Shown: piece after piece, positions 9,887-18,124 of the stretch
Numbering within the stretch: the stretch's first letter is position 1
Layout: each line of letters begins with the position of its first letter
Assembly: GCF_004168365.1 (NCBI RefSeq)
Contig: NZ_CP035704.1
Location: forward strand, 3,038,001-3,102,000
DNA: 64,000 nucleotides
DNA from: Pseudolysobacter antarcticus
GTDB lineage: Bacteria > Pseudomonadota > Gammaproteobacteria > Xanthomonadales > Rhodanobacteraceae
Reading direction: 5' to 3'
Translations under genes and position numbers: made by a program
Notes under the pieces: generated by a model
Databases searched by the model: none
Seen by the model: only the letters and a program-made list of their open reading frames with translations
Told to the model about the DNA's origin: nothing

Positions 9887-10117
9887 GCCTCAGTTACCAT
9901 GGTTCTTTTGCACGGATCTCTCATACCCGGCACGAGTTGGCGAGGTGTATAGGGTGTCCTGACGAAGGATGGCTCCCGTGTTCGGATCGTGCGGGAGTCG
10001 CTGACAGGATTGGATGAGGACGTCGCCGCTACCAAGCGCGTCTTAGACCTACAGAACGGCCCCGTCGTCCTTGTCGGCCACAGCTACGGCGGCTCGTCCG
10101 GCGTACGTGTGTCGTGA
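9887..10117 (+). pseudogene. Relic of an alpha/beta hydrolase (N-terminal third, one stop, 3' part missing)
   Basis: The plus-strand frame containing the ATG at 9899 reads 'TMVLLHGSLIPGTSWRGV', an in-frame TAG at 9950-9952, then 'GVLTKDGSRVRIVRESL', 'DEDVAATKRVLDLQNGPV' and 'VLVGHSYGGSSG', before a TGA at 10115. This is the start of the common alpha/beta-hydrolase-6 type esterase. It shows the oxyanion-hole HG and the nucleophile elbow G-H-S-Y-G-G (10076-10093). The reading frame is otherwise kept. The TAG replaces the residue after 'WRGV', which is usually Tyr or Phe. Everything after the elbow, including the catalytic Asp and His, is gone, and the HU-like gene leader starts directly after it. 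It cannot make an active hydrolase. Confidence 0.8.
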
Positions 10118-10179
10118 CCAGGGTTTGGCTTTACACTCACTCTCGCAACCCCCTTTCAGTCCAGGAAGAAAATCACACC

Positions 10180-10536
10180 ATGGCAACGACCAAGAAGATC
10201 GCCGCAAAAGTACCCGCGCGCAAACCGATTACCGATGTGTTGACCAAGACGGCGCTCATCGCGCATCTCGCGACCGACAGCGGCATGGAAGCCAAGGGCG
10301 TTCGTGCCGTGCTGACGTCGCTGGAGCATGCCATCACCGGTTCGCTGCACAAGAAAGGCGTGGGCCATTTCACCCTGCCCGGCCTGCTCAAGATCACGAC
10401 CCATGCCGTGCCAGCCAAACCCAAGCGCAAGGGCGTGGATCCGTTCACCAAGGAAGAGCGCTGGTTTGCGGCAAAGCCCGCCAGCCTGAAAATGAAGGTG
10501 CGCACGCTGAAGAAACTCAAGGACGCCGTCGGCTGA
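10180..10536 (+). CDS. HU-family (histone-like) DNA-binding protein
   Basis: 118 residues from the ATG at 10180, preceded by AGGAAG about 11 bases upstream. An in-frame GTG/ATG region further upstream would add residues of no family resemblance. After a Lys/Ala-rich N-terminal extension (MATTKKIAAKVPARK), the HU/IHF fold follows: helices 'ITDVLTKTALIAHLATDSG' and 'VRAVLTSLEHAITGSLHKKG', the 'HFTLPGLLKI' beta-strand, and the DNA-binding arm region 'AKPKRKGVDPFTKEE'. The 'NPxTGE' tip of canonical HU is replaced by 'DPFTKEE', and the C-terminus is basic. Expected role: nucleoid compaction or DNA bending. It lies between two decayed genes but is itself intact. Confidence 0.9.
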   Translation: MATTKKIAAKVPARKPITDVLTKTALIAHLATDSGMEAKGVRAVLTSLEHAITGSLHKKGVGHFTLPGLLKITTHAVPAKPKRKGVDPFTKEERWFAAKPASLKMKVRTLKKLKDAVG

Positions 10537-10554
10537 TCCGGACGCGGTGGCTCG

Positions 10555-10593
10555 GGTGTTGCCTAGGGATCGCACCGATCGCCAGGCAACACC
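10555..10593. terminator. Hairpin downstream of the HU-like gene
   Basis: GGTGTTGCCT (10555-10564) pairs with AGGCAACACC (10584-10593), a perfect 10-bp stem with a 19-base loop that can fold further (GATCG...CGATC). It starts 19 bases after the HU-like stop codon, which fits a transcription end or mRNA-stabilising structure. There is no T-run. Confidence 0.5.
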
Positions 10594-10786
10594 TCACTTC
10601 GGTGCAGGCAAATGGTCGAGTGACCGCAAGGTCGGATCATCGCGCCGATACGCCAGATAGAGGGTTTCCAGCATGCGCGTACGGAATTGGTGCATGAATT
10701 CATTAAATTCCCATTTCACAGACAGCAAGCCCAAATTCGATATTCTGTCCACCCGCCACCGTCAGTCCTACGTCGAGGAACCACCG

Positions 10787-11500
10787 ATGTGTTACTCAAC
10801 CCAAATCCGATAGGAATATGCGGCATATGTGCGAGAGTTTGGCGCGCATATCAGCATCGGGGAGTATCAAGATATCTATTGGGAGCGGCAGGAAACGAAC
10901 TCCAAAATGAAGCTCCCGCGTGCCATGGATATGGCGTTTCTGCGCGATACTTCCAACGAACCGGATGTTCTGAAAATTCAGTCGATGATCCGTCGTTACG
11001 ATGCGGAACAAGCGACCAAGCTGCAGCAAGAAATCTTCGCGCAGCGCACGCGTCTGGCAGACGCAGAGCGCAAACTGCAAACTGCAAACCAAAATCAGCA
11101 AAGCGGCAACCGAGAGCAAACGCATCGCCACCGACAAAGTCGATCGCGCGATGGCACGACTCGCCGATATGCAAAGGCATGAGTCCAAACCGCGTGACTC
11201 ACGCATCTTCCCCGGCTGGTATGCGCCGGTGAAGATTTGGGAAAACGGACGCCGCGTCGTGAAGCCGATGCGATATCAGTGCCGACCAGCCGGCAAGCCC
11301 GCGTTTTCGATTCGCGATTTCCAGGCACGTATAACGCGCGACGCGATAACTTGGGAGGATTCTGGAAGGATCTGTTCGGCTATTCGCACGGCATCGCGAT
11401 TGTCAGCGCGTTTTTTGAAAACGTTAGCCAACACACGATGGAACATCGCGAACTGGGTGCCGGCGAGCAACAGCCCGATCCACGCCTTCCCATGCATTAA
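10787..11500 (+). pseudogene. Decayed SRAP-family gene (YedK/HMCES-like abasic-site shield)
   Basis: An ATG at 10787 with GAGGAA upstream begins 'MCYSTQIR', placing the catalytic Cys at position 2 as in SOS-response-associated peptidases. A TAG follows at codon 9 (10811-10813), then the frame continues 'EYAAYVREFGAHISIGEYQ' and on to 'ATKLQQEIFAQRTRLADAER'. A tandem duplication of the heptamer CAAACTG (11071-11077 and 11078-11084) shifts the frame; the text resumes as 'KISKAATESKRIATDK', 'DSRIFPGWYAPV' and 'MRYQCRPAGKPAF'. A one-base loss near 11305 in the expected Tyr codon shifts it again to 'DSRFPGTYNARRDNLGGFW' and 'NVSQHTMEHREL'. The C-terminal third is not recognisable. The intact family member covalently traps abasic DNA sites; this copy is dead. 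Confidence 0.88.
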
Positions 11501-12096
11501 GCACAGTGGCTTCGTGTGGATCGATAGCTCGCCTACCGTTGCGGGGGCAGCTCCGGAATTGGCTGTGCGTGGATCGCACAGGCCGCACCGGATTCCCGTT
11601 TCAACCGCCGAACTCGCCGACGGTCACCTCAGGGCGGCGGCAGCTTAACCGTTCGAGCGCGCTGGCGTCAAAGTCGCCACATGCTAAATTCGTCGCCAGC
11701 TGTGACTACCGGTCGTGGCCTCGTCACAGACTCTCAAGCGCGCCCGCTAGCTAGCAGGCTGTTGAGACGTACCGCTTTCCCCCCACGCGCGGTAGCCTGT
11801 ATCTATCGTTTCGGGCATGAAGATAAAGCCAGCCCGAGTGATATCTACTCAGGACGAAGATCGGCCCAGGCGCTGACGGCACTGCAGAGCAACAGCACTC
11901 CTAGCAACATAGGCATGGCGGACTGCATGCAGACTCCTCGGACGGGCCAATGGATGGGCGCGCAGCGTCGCGGATGATCGTCCCATCCGCGCAGGCAGGG
12001 CCTTTAGTGAATTGACCTGCGGCGCCATCTGATTGACCAGCGGCGCTACCAACCTAACTAGCGCCTCCAGCCAGGGTCGACGAACAAGTACCGGGC
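11501..12096. other. Gene-free stretch after the SRAP relic
   Basis: About 600 bases. It may contain unrecognisable remains of the SRAP 3' end at its left side. No intact gene, tRNA or insertion-sequence end could be identified. Confidence 0.45.
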
Positions 12097-12642
12097 TCAG
12101 TTGCCGAAGTTGTCCGCAAAAATCTTGTCTGGCGGCACGAAGAAAAAATCATCGTAGTTTGTCGCGCCGCCATTTCTGCCGCCCCCGGTCATGCAATTCG
12201 CCGATTGCGCGCTCGCGCCGGTCGTGAGGTCGCCGGTATACAACTGCGACTCCCATTCCGACTCGGCGACAACAAGGTCGGCAGGGTTCCCGAAATTCTC
12301 GAAAGACGAGCAGCCCGTGTCGGTATAGGAGTTACAGCTCATATTGAACTCGTCGCCGGCCGGCCCGATGCTTGTCTTTGCTTTGAACCCATAGGTGTAA
12401 TGGGTGGACGCAGAGACGCGAAAGCAACCACTGGTGGCGCCAGCTTGGTTCGCGTGGTCGAACGCCAGCGAGCCGGTGCCGTCGTTTGTTGCATTGACCG
12501 GCGACCAGTAGCACGTGCCGCTGCAGGTCCAGCCGGTGATGGACGATGCGAAGTCGAAGTTCGGGATCAGGTTGACCGGGTTCGCGACCACAGACTGGTA
12601 CGCAGCGAAGCTCACAATGAAATAAAAAATGCGGTTCTTCAT
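12097..12642 (-). CDS. Small exported carbohydrate-binding-like protein with C-terminal IFADNFGN tag
   Basis: 181 residues. The start at 12642 is chosen because AAGGA lies 7 bases upstream on the minus strand and the protein then begins with a signal peptide (MKNRIFYFIVSFAAYQSVVA). A longer frame to 12783 has no export signal. The mature start 'NLIPNFDFASSITGWTCSG' is the classic opening of CBM4/9-type beta-sandwich modules ('NxxFExGxxxGW'). Six cysteines are spread through the chain. It ends 'PPDKIFADNFGN', the shared terminal tag plus two extra residues. Role: extracellular or surface binding protein, inferred. It is transcribed away from the HAF protein gene. Confidence 0.85.
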   Translation of the reverse strand: MKNRIFYFIVSFAAYQSVVANPVNLIPNFDFASSITGWTCSGTCYWSPVNATNDGTGSLAFDHANQAGATSGCFRVSASTHYTYGFKAKTSIGPAGDEFNMSCNSYTDTGCSSFENFGNPADLVVAESEWESQLYTGDLTTGASAQSANCMTGGGRNGGATNYDDFFFVPPDKIFADNFGN

Positions 12643-13173
12643 GATGTCCTTGATGACGATGTCGGCGTGTGCTCGCAGCGCGGATGCGCGCGCCCCGAAG
12701 GACGTCGCAGACGGTGATGGTATCCCAGCGGAGCTAGCGCTCGTCAACGTCACCGAAATCCTATCAGACTTGCACTCCCGCAATCCGGGAGTTCGCCAAG
12801 GCTACCAAGCGCCGGCAGCACAACCGCTTGAGACTTGAAATCGTCCGTGCAGCGACGACGAATGATCTTCTGCATCGAAACCTCCAATTGGCGATAAGAA
12901 CACCGCTTATTGGGTTCGTTCTGACGGGGCAGCTTCAATCCTTTGCCGCGCTCATCCGGCGCCCGCCCTGTGCACTGGCGGTCACCGTTCGCCATCATGA
13001 CGAAATATTAAATTCACATGTGAATCAGTCCGTTGCACATAGCGCATATGGATAGTTGACGGATTGCGAGTGCAGCGCGCGGCGCGCGGGGCTATCTGGT
13101 GGGGTGACAGCAGGCCCGTCTGGGCCGGTGTTTTGCCCGTATCCGCTCCAATCCGTCCAACCCCGGGGGTTCC
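12643..13173. other. Divergent intergenic region
   Basis: About 530 bases between the divergent genes at 12642 (minus) and 13174 (plus). No convincing gene. Promoters for both are expected here. A perfect 14-bp palindrome at 13012-13025 is listed separately. Confidence 0.5.
13012..13025. promoter_or_regulatory. Perfect 14-bp palindrome, possible operator
   Basis: ATTCACATGTGAAT is a perfect dyad in an AT-rich pocket about 150 bases upstream of the HAF-repeat gene. It could bind a dimeric regulator. The evidence is only symmetry and location. Confidence 0.3.
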
Positions 13174-15243
13174 ATGCGCAATACCTTTTTGTCCGCTGCC
13201 ATCGCGATGGCTGTTTGTGGCGTAGTCCATGCCGATGTCGTCACGTTCACACCTTTCGACATCGCCGCGATCTCGCCCGCTTATATTTACCGGATGTCGC
13301 CAAACGGCGCCTTTCTATCAGGCACAGACAGCAGCGGCGCTACCGGCTTTCGTTATAACGTGACGACCGGACAGGCCGACCTTCTGTCGATGTACCCGAA
13401 CAACGTCACCAACACCGGCACACTTGTCGGTTGGTTGCCCGTCAACGGCGGCACGCCCAACGGCGGAACCGATCTCGGCGCTTATGTACCACTCGGCAGC
13501 GACCCGATCGCGATCACCAACCCGATGCTGGAAGATTCCGATGCCTATGGCATGTCCGACGGCGGTACCGTGGTGGGTTTGTCCACGACCAAGGGCGGTA
13601 CACCGGGTATCGGTAGCGCCTATACCTGGACCGCCGCCGCAGGCATGAAGATGCTGCCGGTGAATCGGCCAGTTAGGGCCGCGCGCGCGAACGGCATCAG
13701 TCAGGACGGCCACATCATCTATGGCTGGAACGACGACCTCACTGGTTTTCGCACGGGCACGATCTGGGTGGATGGCGCGCCACTGGACATCGGTTACACG
13801 CCGAGCATGCCCAACGCCGGTGAAGCAGACGGCATCAGCGCGAACGACCAGTTCGTGGTGGGCAGCAATGCCTATAACTCCAGTTTCGTCAAAGGTGGCT
13901 GGCGCTGGAACAGGGCGGATAATTCTGTCATCTACATCCCAGACATGGCTTTTGTGTTCGCCGTTTCCAATGATGGCAAGACCATTATCGGCAATGCGGA
14001 TTACGCCGGCGGGCCGCTAAGAGTTGCTGGGGGCAGCGATGCCGAATTTGGCAAGGCTATCTCTAGCGATGCTGAATTCAGCACGGTGGGTGGCGGCACC
14101 AACGCAAGCTACAATGAGCGCGCCGCGCTGATCTGGCATGAAGGCATCGGCACGATGCGACTGGTCGACTGGATCACCGCCAACGGCGGCACAGTGCCAG
14201 CCGGCTTTAATGCGGATCTCGCTGGCAGTGCATTGAACATGACCGGCGATGGCACGTTCATGAACGGCTGGGCCACGAATTCGATGCCAGGATCGTACAC
14301 AGTCAATGTCACGCCGGACAAGCTGTTCGCGGATCGCTTCGACGGCACCTCGCTCGGCGTTTTCGCAACGCTGTCGCCAAGCACGATCCTCGCGCAGAGC
14401 GCACAAGGCGCACCCGCAAGGTTGACCATCGATCTCGACAATCCCGGCAAATCTGACGCGACACTGAGCAGCGACTTCATCGACCAGCTTCCGTTCGGAT
14501 TGATCATTGCTGCCACGCCGAACACATCCAATTCCTGCAGCTCTGACCCGCTGGTCGCCTACGCGGGCTATGACACCATCACCTTGCATGCCGGCGCTGT
14601 AATTCCTGCCGGTGCCCATTGCGTAATCTCCCTGGCGGTGACTGCGAACTTGAGCGGCACCTACCAGAACGTGATACCGGCGGGTTCGTTGCTAGCCGAC
14701 GCGGGCCAGAACCGGACGGATTCCAACTCGTCGCTAACGGTGGTGGCGGGCGGCAACGGTGTTGTGCATTCGGCCACTCTCAATCACGTGATGGTTGATA
14801 GCGCCACGGGTTCGACGGTCAACTGGGTCTTGGGCACTTTCAGCGACACCGGTCCGACATCGGGCTCGTGGGATCTCAACTTGCGTGATACCAGCGGCTT
14901 GACCTTCAGAACGGTCAAGACGTACATGGATGGCCTCGCCGTCGACACCAGCAACAACGTGATCGTCATGCATGCCGGCGACGTGGTCGGACCTTCAACC
15001 TACTTTACTTACGCTGCCACGGCGACTGCTTTCCTCACCCCGTCGACGTGGCTGGCCGGTACGGATGGCTATGTCGGCTTTCGCTTCCTGTGCGACAAGC
15101 CTCGCCAAGCCAATAAGGTCGCGGGCGGGTTCTGCTACGGCTACATGCACCTGACCACCACCGCCGGTGCCACTGGTTATCCGGTGACGCTGGTCAGCTA
15201 CGCCTTCGATGGCGATGGCAAGGCGATCACGGTCGGGCAGTAA
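13174..15243 (+). CDS. Exported HAF-repeat protein fused to a beta-sandwich adhesion-like domain
   Basis: 689 residues. A signal peptide covers residues 1-20 (MRNTFLSAAIAMAVCGVVHA). Residues ~25-380 hold repeats of the extracellular HAF type: 'GMSDGGTVVGLS', 'GISQDGHIIYGWN', 'GISANDQFVVGSN' and 'AVSNDGKTIIGNA', expected to form a beta-propeller. The shared tag 'DKLFADRFD' sits at residues 382-390, but the chain then continues. It goes into a DUF11/DUF7933-like module ('LSPSTILAQSAQGAPARLTIDLDNP' region, 'VIPAGAHCVISLAV', 'TIPAG'-like 'VIPAGSLLADAGQN') and a C-terminal unknown beta domain with paired cysteines. So it looks like a normal tagged HAF protein with extra domains joined behind the tag. 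The Shine-Dalgarno is weak (GGGGG about 6 bases upstream). A strong hairpin follows the stop. Confidence 0.88.
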   Translation: MRNTFLSAAIAMAVCGVVHADVVTFTPFDIAAISPAYIYRMSPNGAFLSGTDSSGATGFRYNVTTGQADLLSMYPNNVTNTGTLVGWLPVNGGTPNGGTDLGAYVPLGSDPIAITNPMLEDSDAYGMSDGGTVVGLSTTKGGTPGIGSAYTWTAAAGMKMLPVNRPVRAARANGISQDGHIIYGWNDDLTGFRTGTIWVDGAPLDIGYTPSMPNAGEADGISANDQFVVGSNAYNSSFVKGGWRWNRADNSVIYIPDMAFVFAVSNDGKTIIGNADYAGGPLRVAGGSDAEFGKAISSDAEFSTVGGGTNASYNERAALIWHEGIGTMRLVDWITANGGTVPAGFNADLAGSALNMTGDGTFMNGWATNSMPGSYTVNVTPDKLFADRFDGTSLGVFATLSPSTILAQSAQGAPARLTIDLDNPGKSDATLSSDFIDQLPFGLIIAATPNTSNSCSSDPLVAYAGYDTITLHAGAVIPAGAHCVISLAVTANLSGTYQNVIPAGSLLADAGQNRTDSNSSLTVVAGGNGVVHSATLNHVMVDSATGSTVNWVLGTFSDTGPTSGSWDLNLRDTSGLTFRTVKTYMDGLAVDTSNNVIVMHAGDVVGPSTYFTYAATATAFLTPSTWLAGTDGYVGFRFLCDKPRQANKVAGGFCYGYMHLTTTAGATGYPVTLVSYAFDGDGKAITVGQ

Positions 15244-15258
15244 AGAGAAAAAGCGTGA

Positions 15259-15286
15259 GCGGCGGCGATCCGAGGATCGCCGCCGC
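15259..15286. terminator. Strong bidirectional terminator hairpin
   Basis: GGCGGCGATCC (15261-15271) pairs with GGATCGCCGCC (15274-15284), extended by two more G-C pairs outward. It lies 16 bases after the stop of the HAF gene and before the converging regulator gene. An A-rich tract (15243-15252) gives a U-run for the minus-strand transcript, so it best fits as the terminator of the 15420-17888 gene, and it may stop both. Confidence 0.7.
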
Positions 15287-15419
15287 CATTCAAACCCTCA
15301 GCGCCGTATTGAATCTTTGGACGGCGATGTTTTGTTCGGCAGTGAAACCGATCGCACAAATGCCAGAAACTGAAGCTCTTCCTTCGCATATTTACGGCGC
15401 AAGTTCGCGCCAACGCCGT

Positions 15420-17888
15420 CTATTCGTGTGCGACTTTCACCAGCGGTGCGGAGGGCAATGCCGGAACTACCCGTTCCCCAGCCAGACTCCGCGCGCGCGC
15501 CATCGCGGTCTCGGCGCTCCCATGCTGCCCGAGTGCGTTGTACAGCCTGGCCTGCAGCAGCGCGCAGTCGAAATCGTGATCAGCCCAACGTGCGACACGC
15601 CCGATAACCTCGCTGGCTTGGTCAAGCTTGCCGTCGGCAATGAGCGCGTTGCCGTAGGACACGACGACCGCAGCAAGATCCGCCGGCACGCCCCAGCGTG
15701 CGGCATCGTCGAGCGCCGCCGCGTACTCCTGATAAGCCTCGTCGGCACGATGCAGGTCGCGCGCATGCTCGGCGCGGGCAAGTGCGGCGTACAGCGTCGG
15801 CGCAGGTTGCGCCGTCTTCCGCGCCCACTGCGAAAATTCATCGAGCTGCGTAGCTGCCTCATTGGCCTGGGTGCCGGCCTGCCGTGCCAGAACCAGCGTA
15901 CGCCATGCGCGCGCGCGCTCGTATTGCTCATCGACCGTCGGCAACGCCGCCACCGCCGCGCTGGCCTCGCGTGCGGCCGCGCTGTTGTCGCCGGCGCCTA
16001 GCGACAATCGCGAGCGCGCGGAGGCGATGTCGCCGGGCAGGCCCGAATGTTCGTCATGCGAAATCTCGACCGCGAGCTGATCGAGCAAGTGCGTGGCCTC
16101 GCCGATGCGCCCATTCGCGACGAGCGCCCATGCGCGTTGCACGCCAAGCGTGCCGCGAATGTGCGCGCTGTCATGTTGGTCGAGCTGCGGTTCGATCGCG
16201 TCGCTTGCCGCCAGTGCTGCCGTCGAATCGAGCAAGGCCAGATGTGCTTTCACCTCGGCTGCAGTGGTCAGGAACCGTCCGCTCAGCCAACCGAAAAGAC
16301 GGAAGCAGTCTTTCGCGCGTTGCAGCAGCGGCAGTGCTTCGGCGGGACGCCCGCGTGCGATGTCAAGCGAACCCTCATTCGCATCGACGATCGCCAGCGC
16401 GAGCGTATCGCCGGCGAGGCCAAGTTGGACGCGCGCACGCGCCAACGCGTCACCCGCCTCCTCGTAACGACCAAGATTGATGAGCGCACCAGCGAACGCG
16501 GTGTAGGTCTCACCAAGTTCAGCCGGCAGGTTCTCGCGCGACCGCAATTTCAGTGCTTCGGTCAGCAGAGGTACGGCATCTGCACTGCGGTCCTCGCGTA
16601 TCTCGACCGCGCCCAGCGTGTACAGCAAGCGTGCGCGTAACGCCGGATCGCGCTCGGCGGAAACTTCCCCTAGCAGTGCGCGAAGGCGTTCGCTGGCCGT
16701 GTCCAGCGCGCCGGCGTGCCAATCGATCCGCGCGAGCATGAAACGCGCGGCGGGCTGGTTGCGCAGCGCCGGTGGCGCGGTTTCGATCACACGCCGAGCG
16801 CCGTCGAAATCCGAACCTAGCAGCACGGCATCCGTGCGCTGCAGAAGCTGGTTGATCGTGAACGTCTCCGAGTCTTGTTCACTCGGCGGCGTTTTGCCCA
16901 GCGCGATCAGCAGACTATCAGTGGCCGCATTGGCGGCAGCGACCACGTCGTCGGATTGTGCCTCGACCACCCGCTTCGAACGGTCGCCTTCGTGCAAATC
17001 CAGTTGCACACGCCAGCCGTTCGCCGTACGCGTGGCGTGCGGCAGCACAACGTAGCGTGCGCCGGTCGCGGCCCATACCTTCGCATAGGGAATCGTTTCA
17101 GCTTGTGGAGAAGCGCGAGTGAGCGCGACGATATTGCTACTCGGCACCACGGCCTGGCCAGCGAGATGCAGGCGGCGTCCGATCTGATCCATCAGGCCGA
17201 GCTGCAGCCAGAACCAGTCGTCGCCAGCCGTATTGGCGACAGGCATCACCGCGACCGTGCCGTCCGCATCGCGACTGTCGACGCTGCCTTCGGCAACTGC
17301 TGTATGCGAGGGTGCCAGCGCCTGCGTCGCCGCAGCGGGATGGTTCTGCGTATCGTGCTGCTGCCATCCGCGGAGCAGCGCGACGAGCAGCGCGACCACA
17401 GCCGCGACTGCCAGCACGCCGCTGATCAGGCGACTGCGCGTGCGACGCGATGGACTCGGTGGCATTTCCGGCACTCGCTCATCAGCGCGTGACGCATCCT
17501 CCATCGTGGCGATTTTCGCCGGCGCGGTATCAGGCACGTGCGCGGATTCGGTCGTGGCTGCGACCGTGGACTTGGTCGACGTCTCGGCGATCCAGCGGTA
17601 ACCGAAGCGTGGAACGGTGCGGATCGCAGTCTGCTCGTGACCGGTGTCGCCGATCGCGCGTCGGGCTTTCAGCATCGTCTGCCCGAGCAGGGCGTCACTG
17701 ACGTCGGCGCGACCCCAGACCGCGGCGATCAGCTCGTCACGACCGACCGCGCGATCACGATGCTCGATCAGGTAGATCAGGCAGTCGAAAACTTTGGGCG
17801 ATGACGTGACCAACCTGCCATCACGGCGAAGTTCGCGCGTGGCAGCGTCGGCGACGCAGCCGTAGAAGTGGTAGGACTCGTGTCTCAT
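15420..17888 (-). CDS. CadC-type membrane transcriptional regulator: winged helix, TM segment, TolB-like and TPR domains
   Basis: 822 residues from the ATG at 17888. This start is preferred because OmpR/CadC-type wHTH domains normally begin a few residues before '(Y/F)-x-F-x-x-(C/F)'; an ATG at 17924 would add 12 residues. Residues 1-104 form the Trans_reg_C DNA-binding domain: 'DAATRELRRDGRLV', 'KVFDCLIYLIEHRDRAVGRD', 'LIAAVWG' and 'IRTVPRFGYRWI'. A Pro/Ser linker and a TM helix (about 153-175, LISGVLAVAAVVALLVALL) follow. The periplasmic part starts with a TolB-N-like stretch ('GTVAVMPVANTAGDDWFWLQ', 'ATGARYVVL') and then many TPR-like helices. Role: membrane-bound one-component sensor regulator, cue unknown. 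It ends against the terminator shared with the HAF gene. Confidence 0.9.
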   Translation of the reverse strand: MRHESYHFYGCVADAATRELRRDGRLVTSSPKVFDCLIYLIEHRDRAVGRDELIAAVWGRADVSDALLGQTMLKARRAIGDTGHEQTAIRTVPRFGYRWIAETSTKSTVAATTESAHVPDTAPAKIATMEDASRADERVPEMPPSPSRRTRSRLISGVLAVAAVVALLVALLRGWQQHDTQNHPAAATQALAPSHTAVAEGSVDSRDADGTVAVMPVANTAGDDWFWLQLGLMDQIGRRLHLAGQAVVPSSNIVALTRASPQAETIPYAKVWAATGARYVVLPHATRTANGWRVQLDLHEGDRSKRVVEAQSDDVVAAANAATDSLLIALGKTPPSEQDSETFTINQLLQRTDAVLLGSDFDGARRVIETAPPALRNQPAARFMLARIDWHAGALDTASERLRALLGEVSAERDPALRARLLYTLGAVEIREDRSADAVPLLTEALKLRSRENLPAELGETYTAFAGALINLGRYEEAGDALARARVQLGLAGDTLALAIVDANEGSLDIARGRPAEALPLLQRAKDCFRLFGWLSGRFLTTAAEVKAHLALLDSTAALAASDAIEPQLDQHDSAHIRGTLGVQRAWALVANGRIGEATHLLDQLAVEISHDEHSGLPGDIASARSRLSLGAGDNSAAAREASAAVAALPTVDEQYERARAWRTLVLARQAGTQANEAATQLDEFSQWARKTAQPAPTLYAALARAEHARDLHRADEAYQEYAAALDDAARWGVPADLAAVVVSYGNALIADGKLDQASEVIGRVARWADHDFDCALLQARLYNALGQHGSAETAMARARSLAGERVVPALPSAPLVKVAHE

Positions 17889-18124
17889 CCGCACAGGGTA
17901 ACGTGCGCGTACGATGCGCGCCATGCACCGACGCTCGCATTCGCATACATAAGCTGGATACGGTGCTTGTCGCTGCTAATCTGGCGAGCCATGCTCCCGC
18001 ATCGAACGCGCATGTGCGGCATGAATGCGAAATACAAACCGACGGAAGTTTTGCGGCTACAAACGAGAGTTGACCAAACCATCTAGCGGGGTTCGCAGGA
18101 AATAATCTCCGCAGAAAACCGTAC

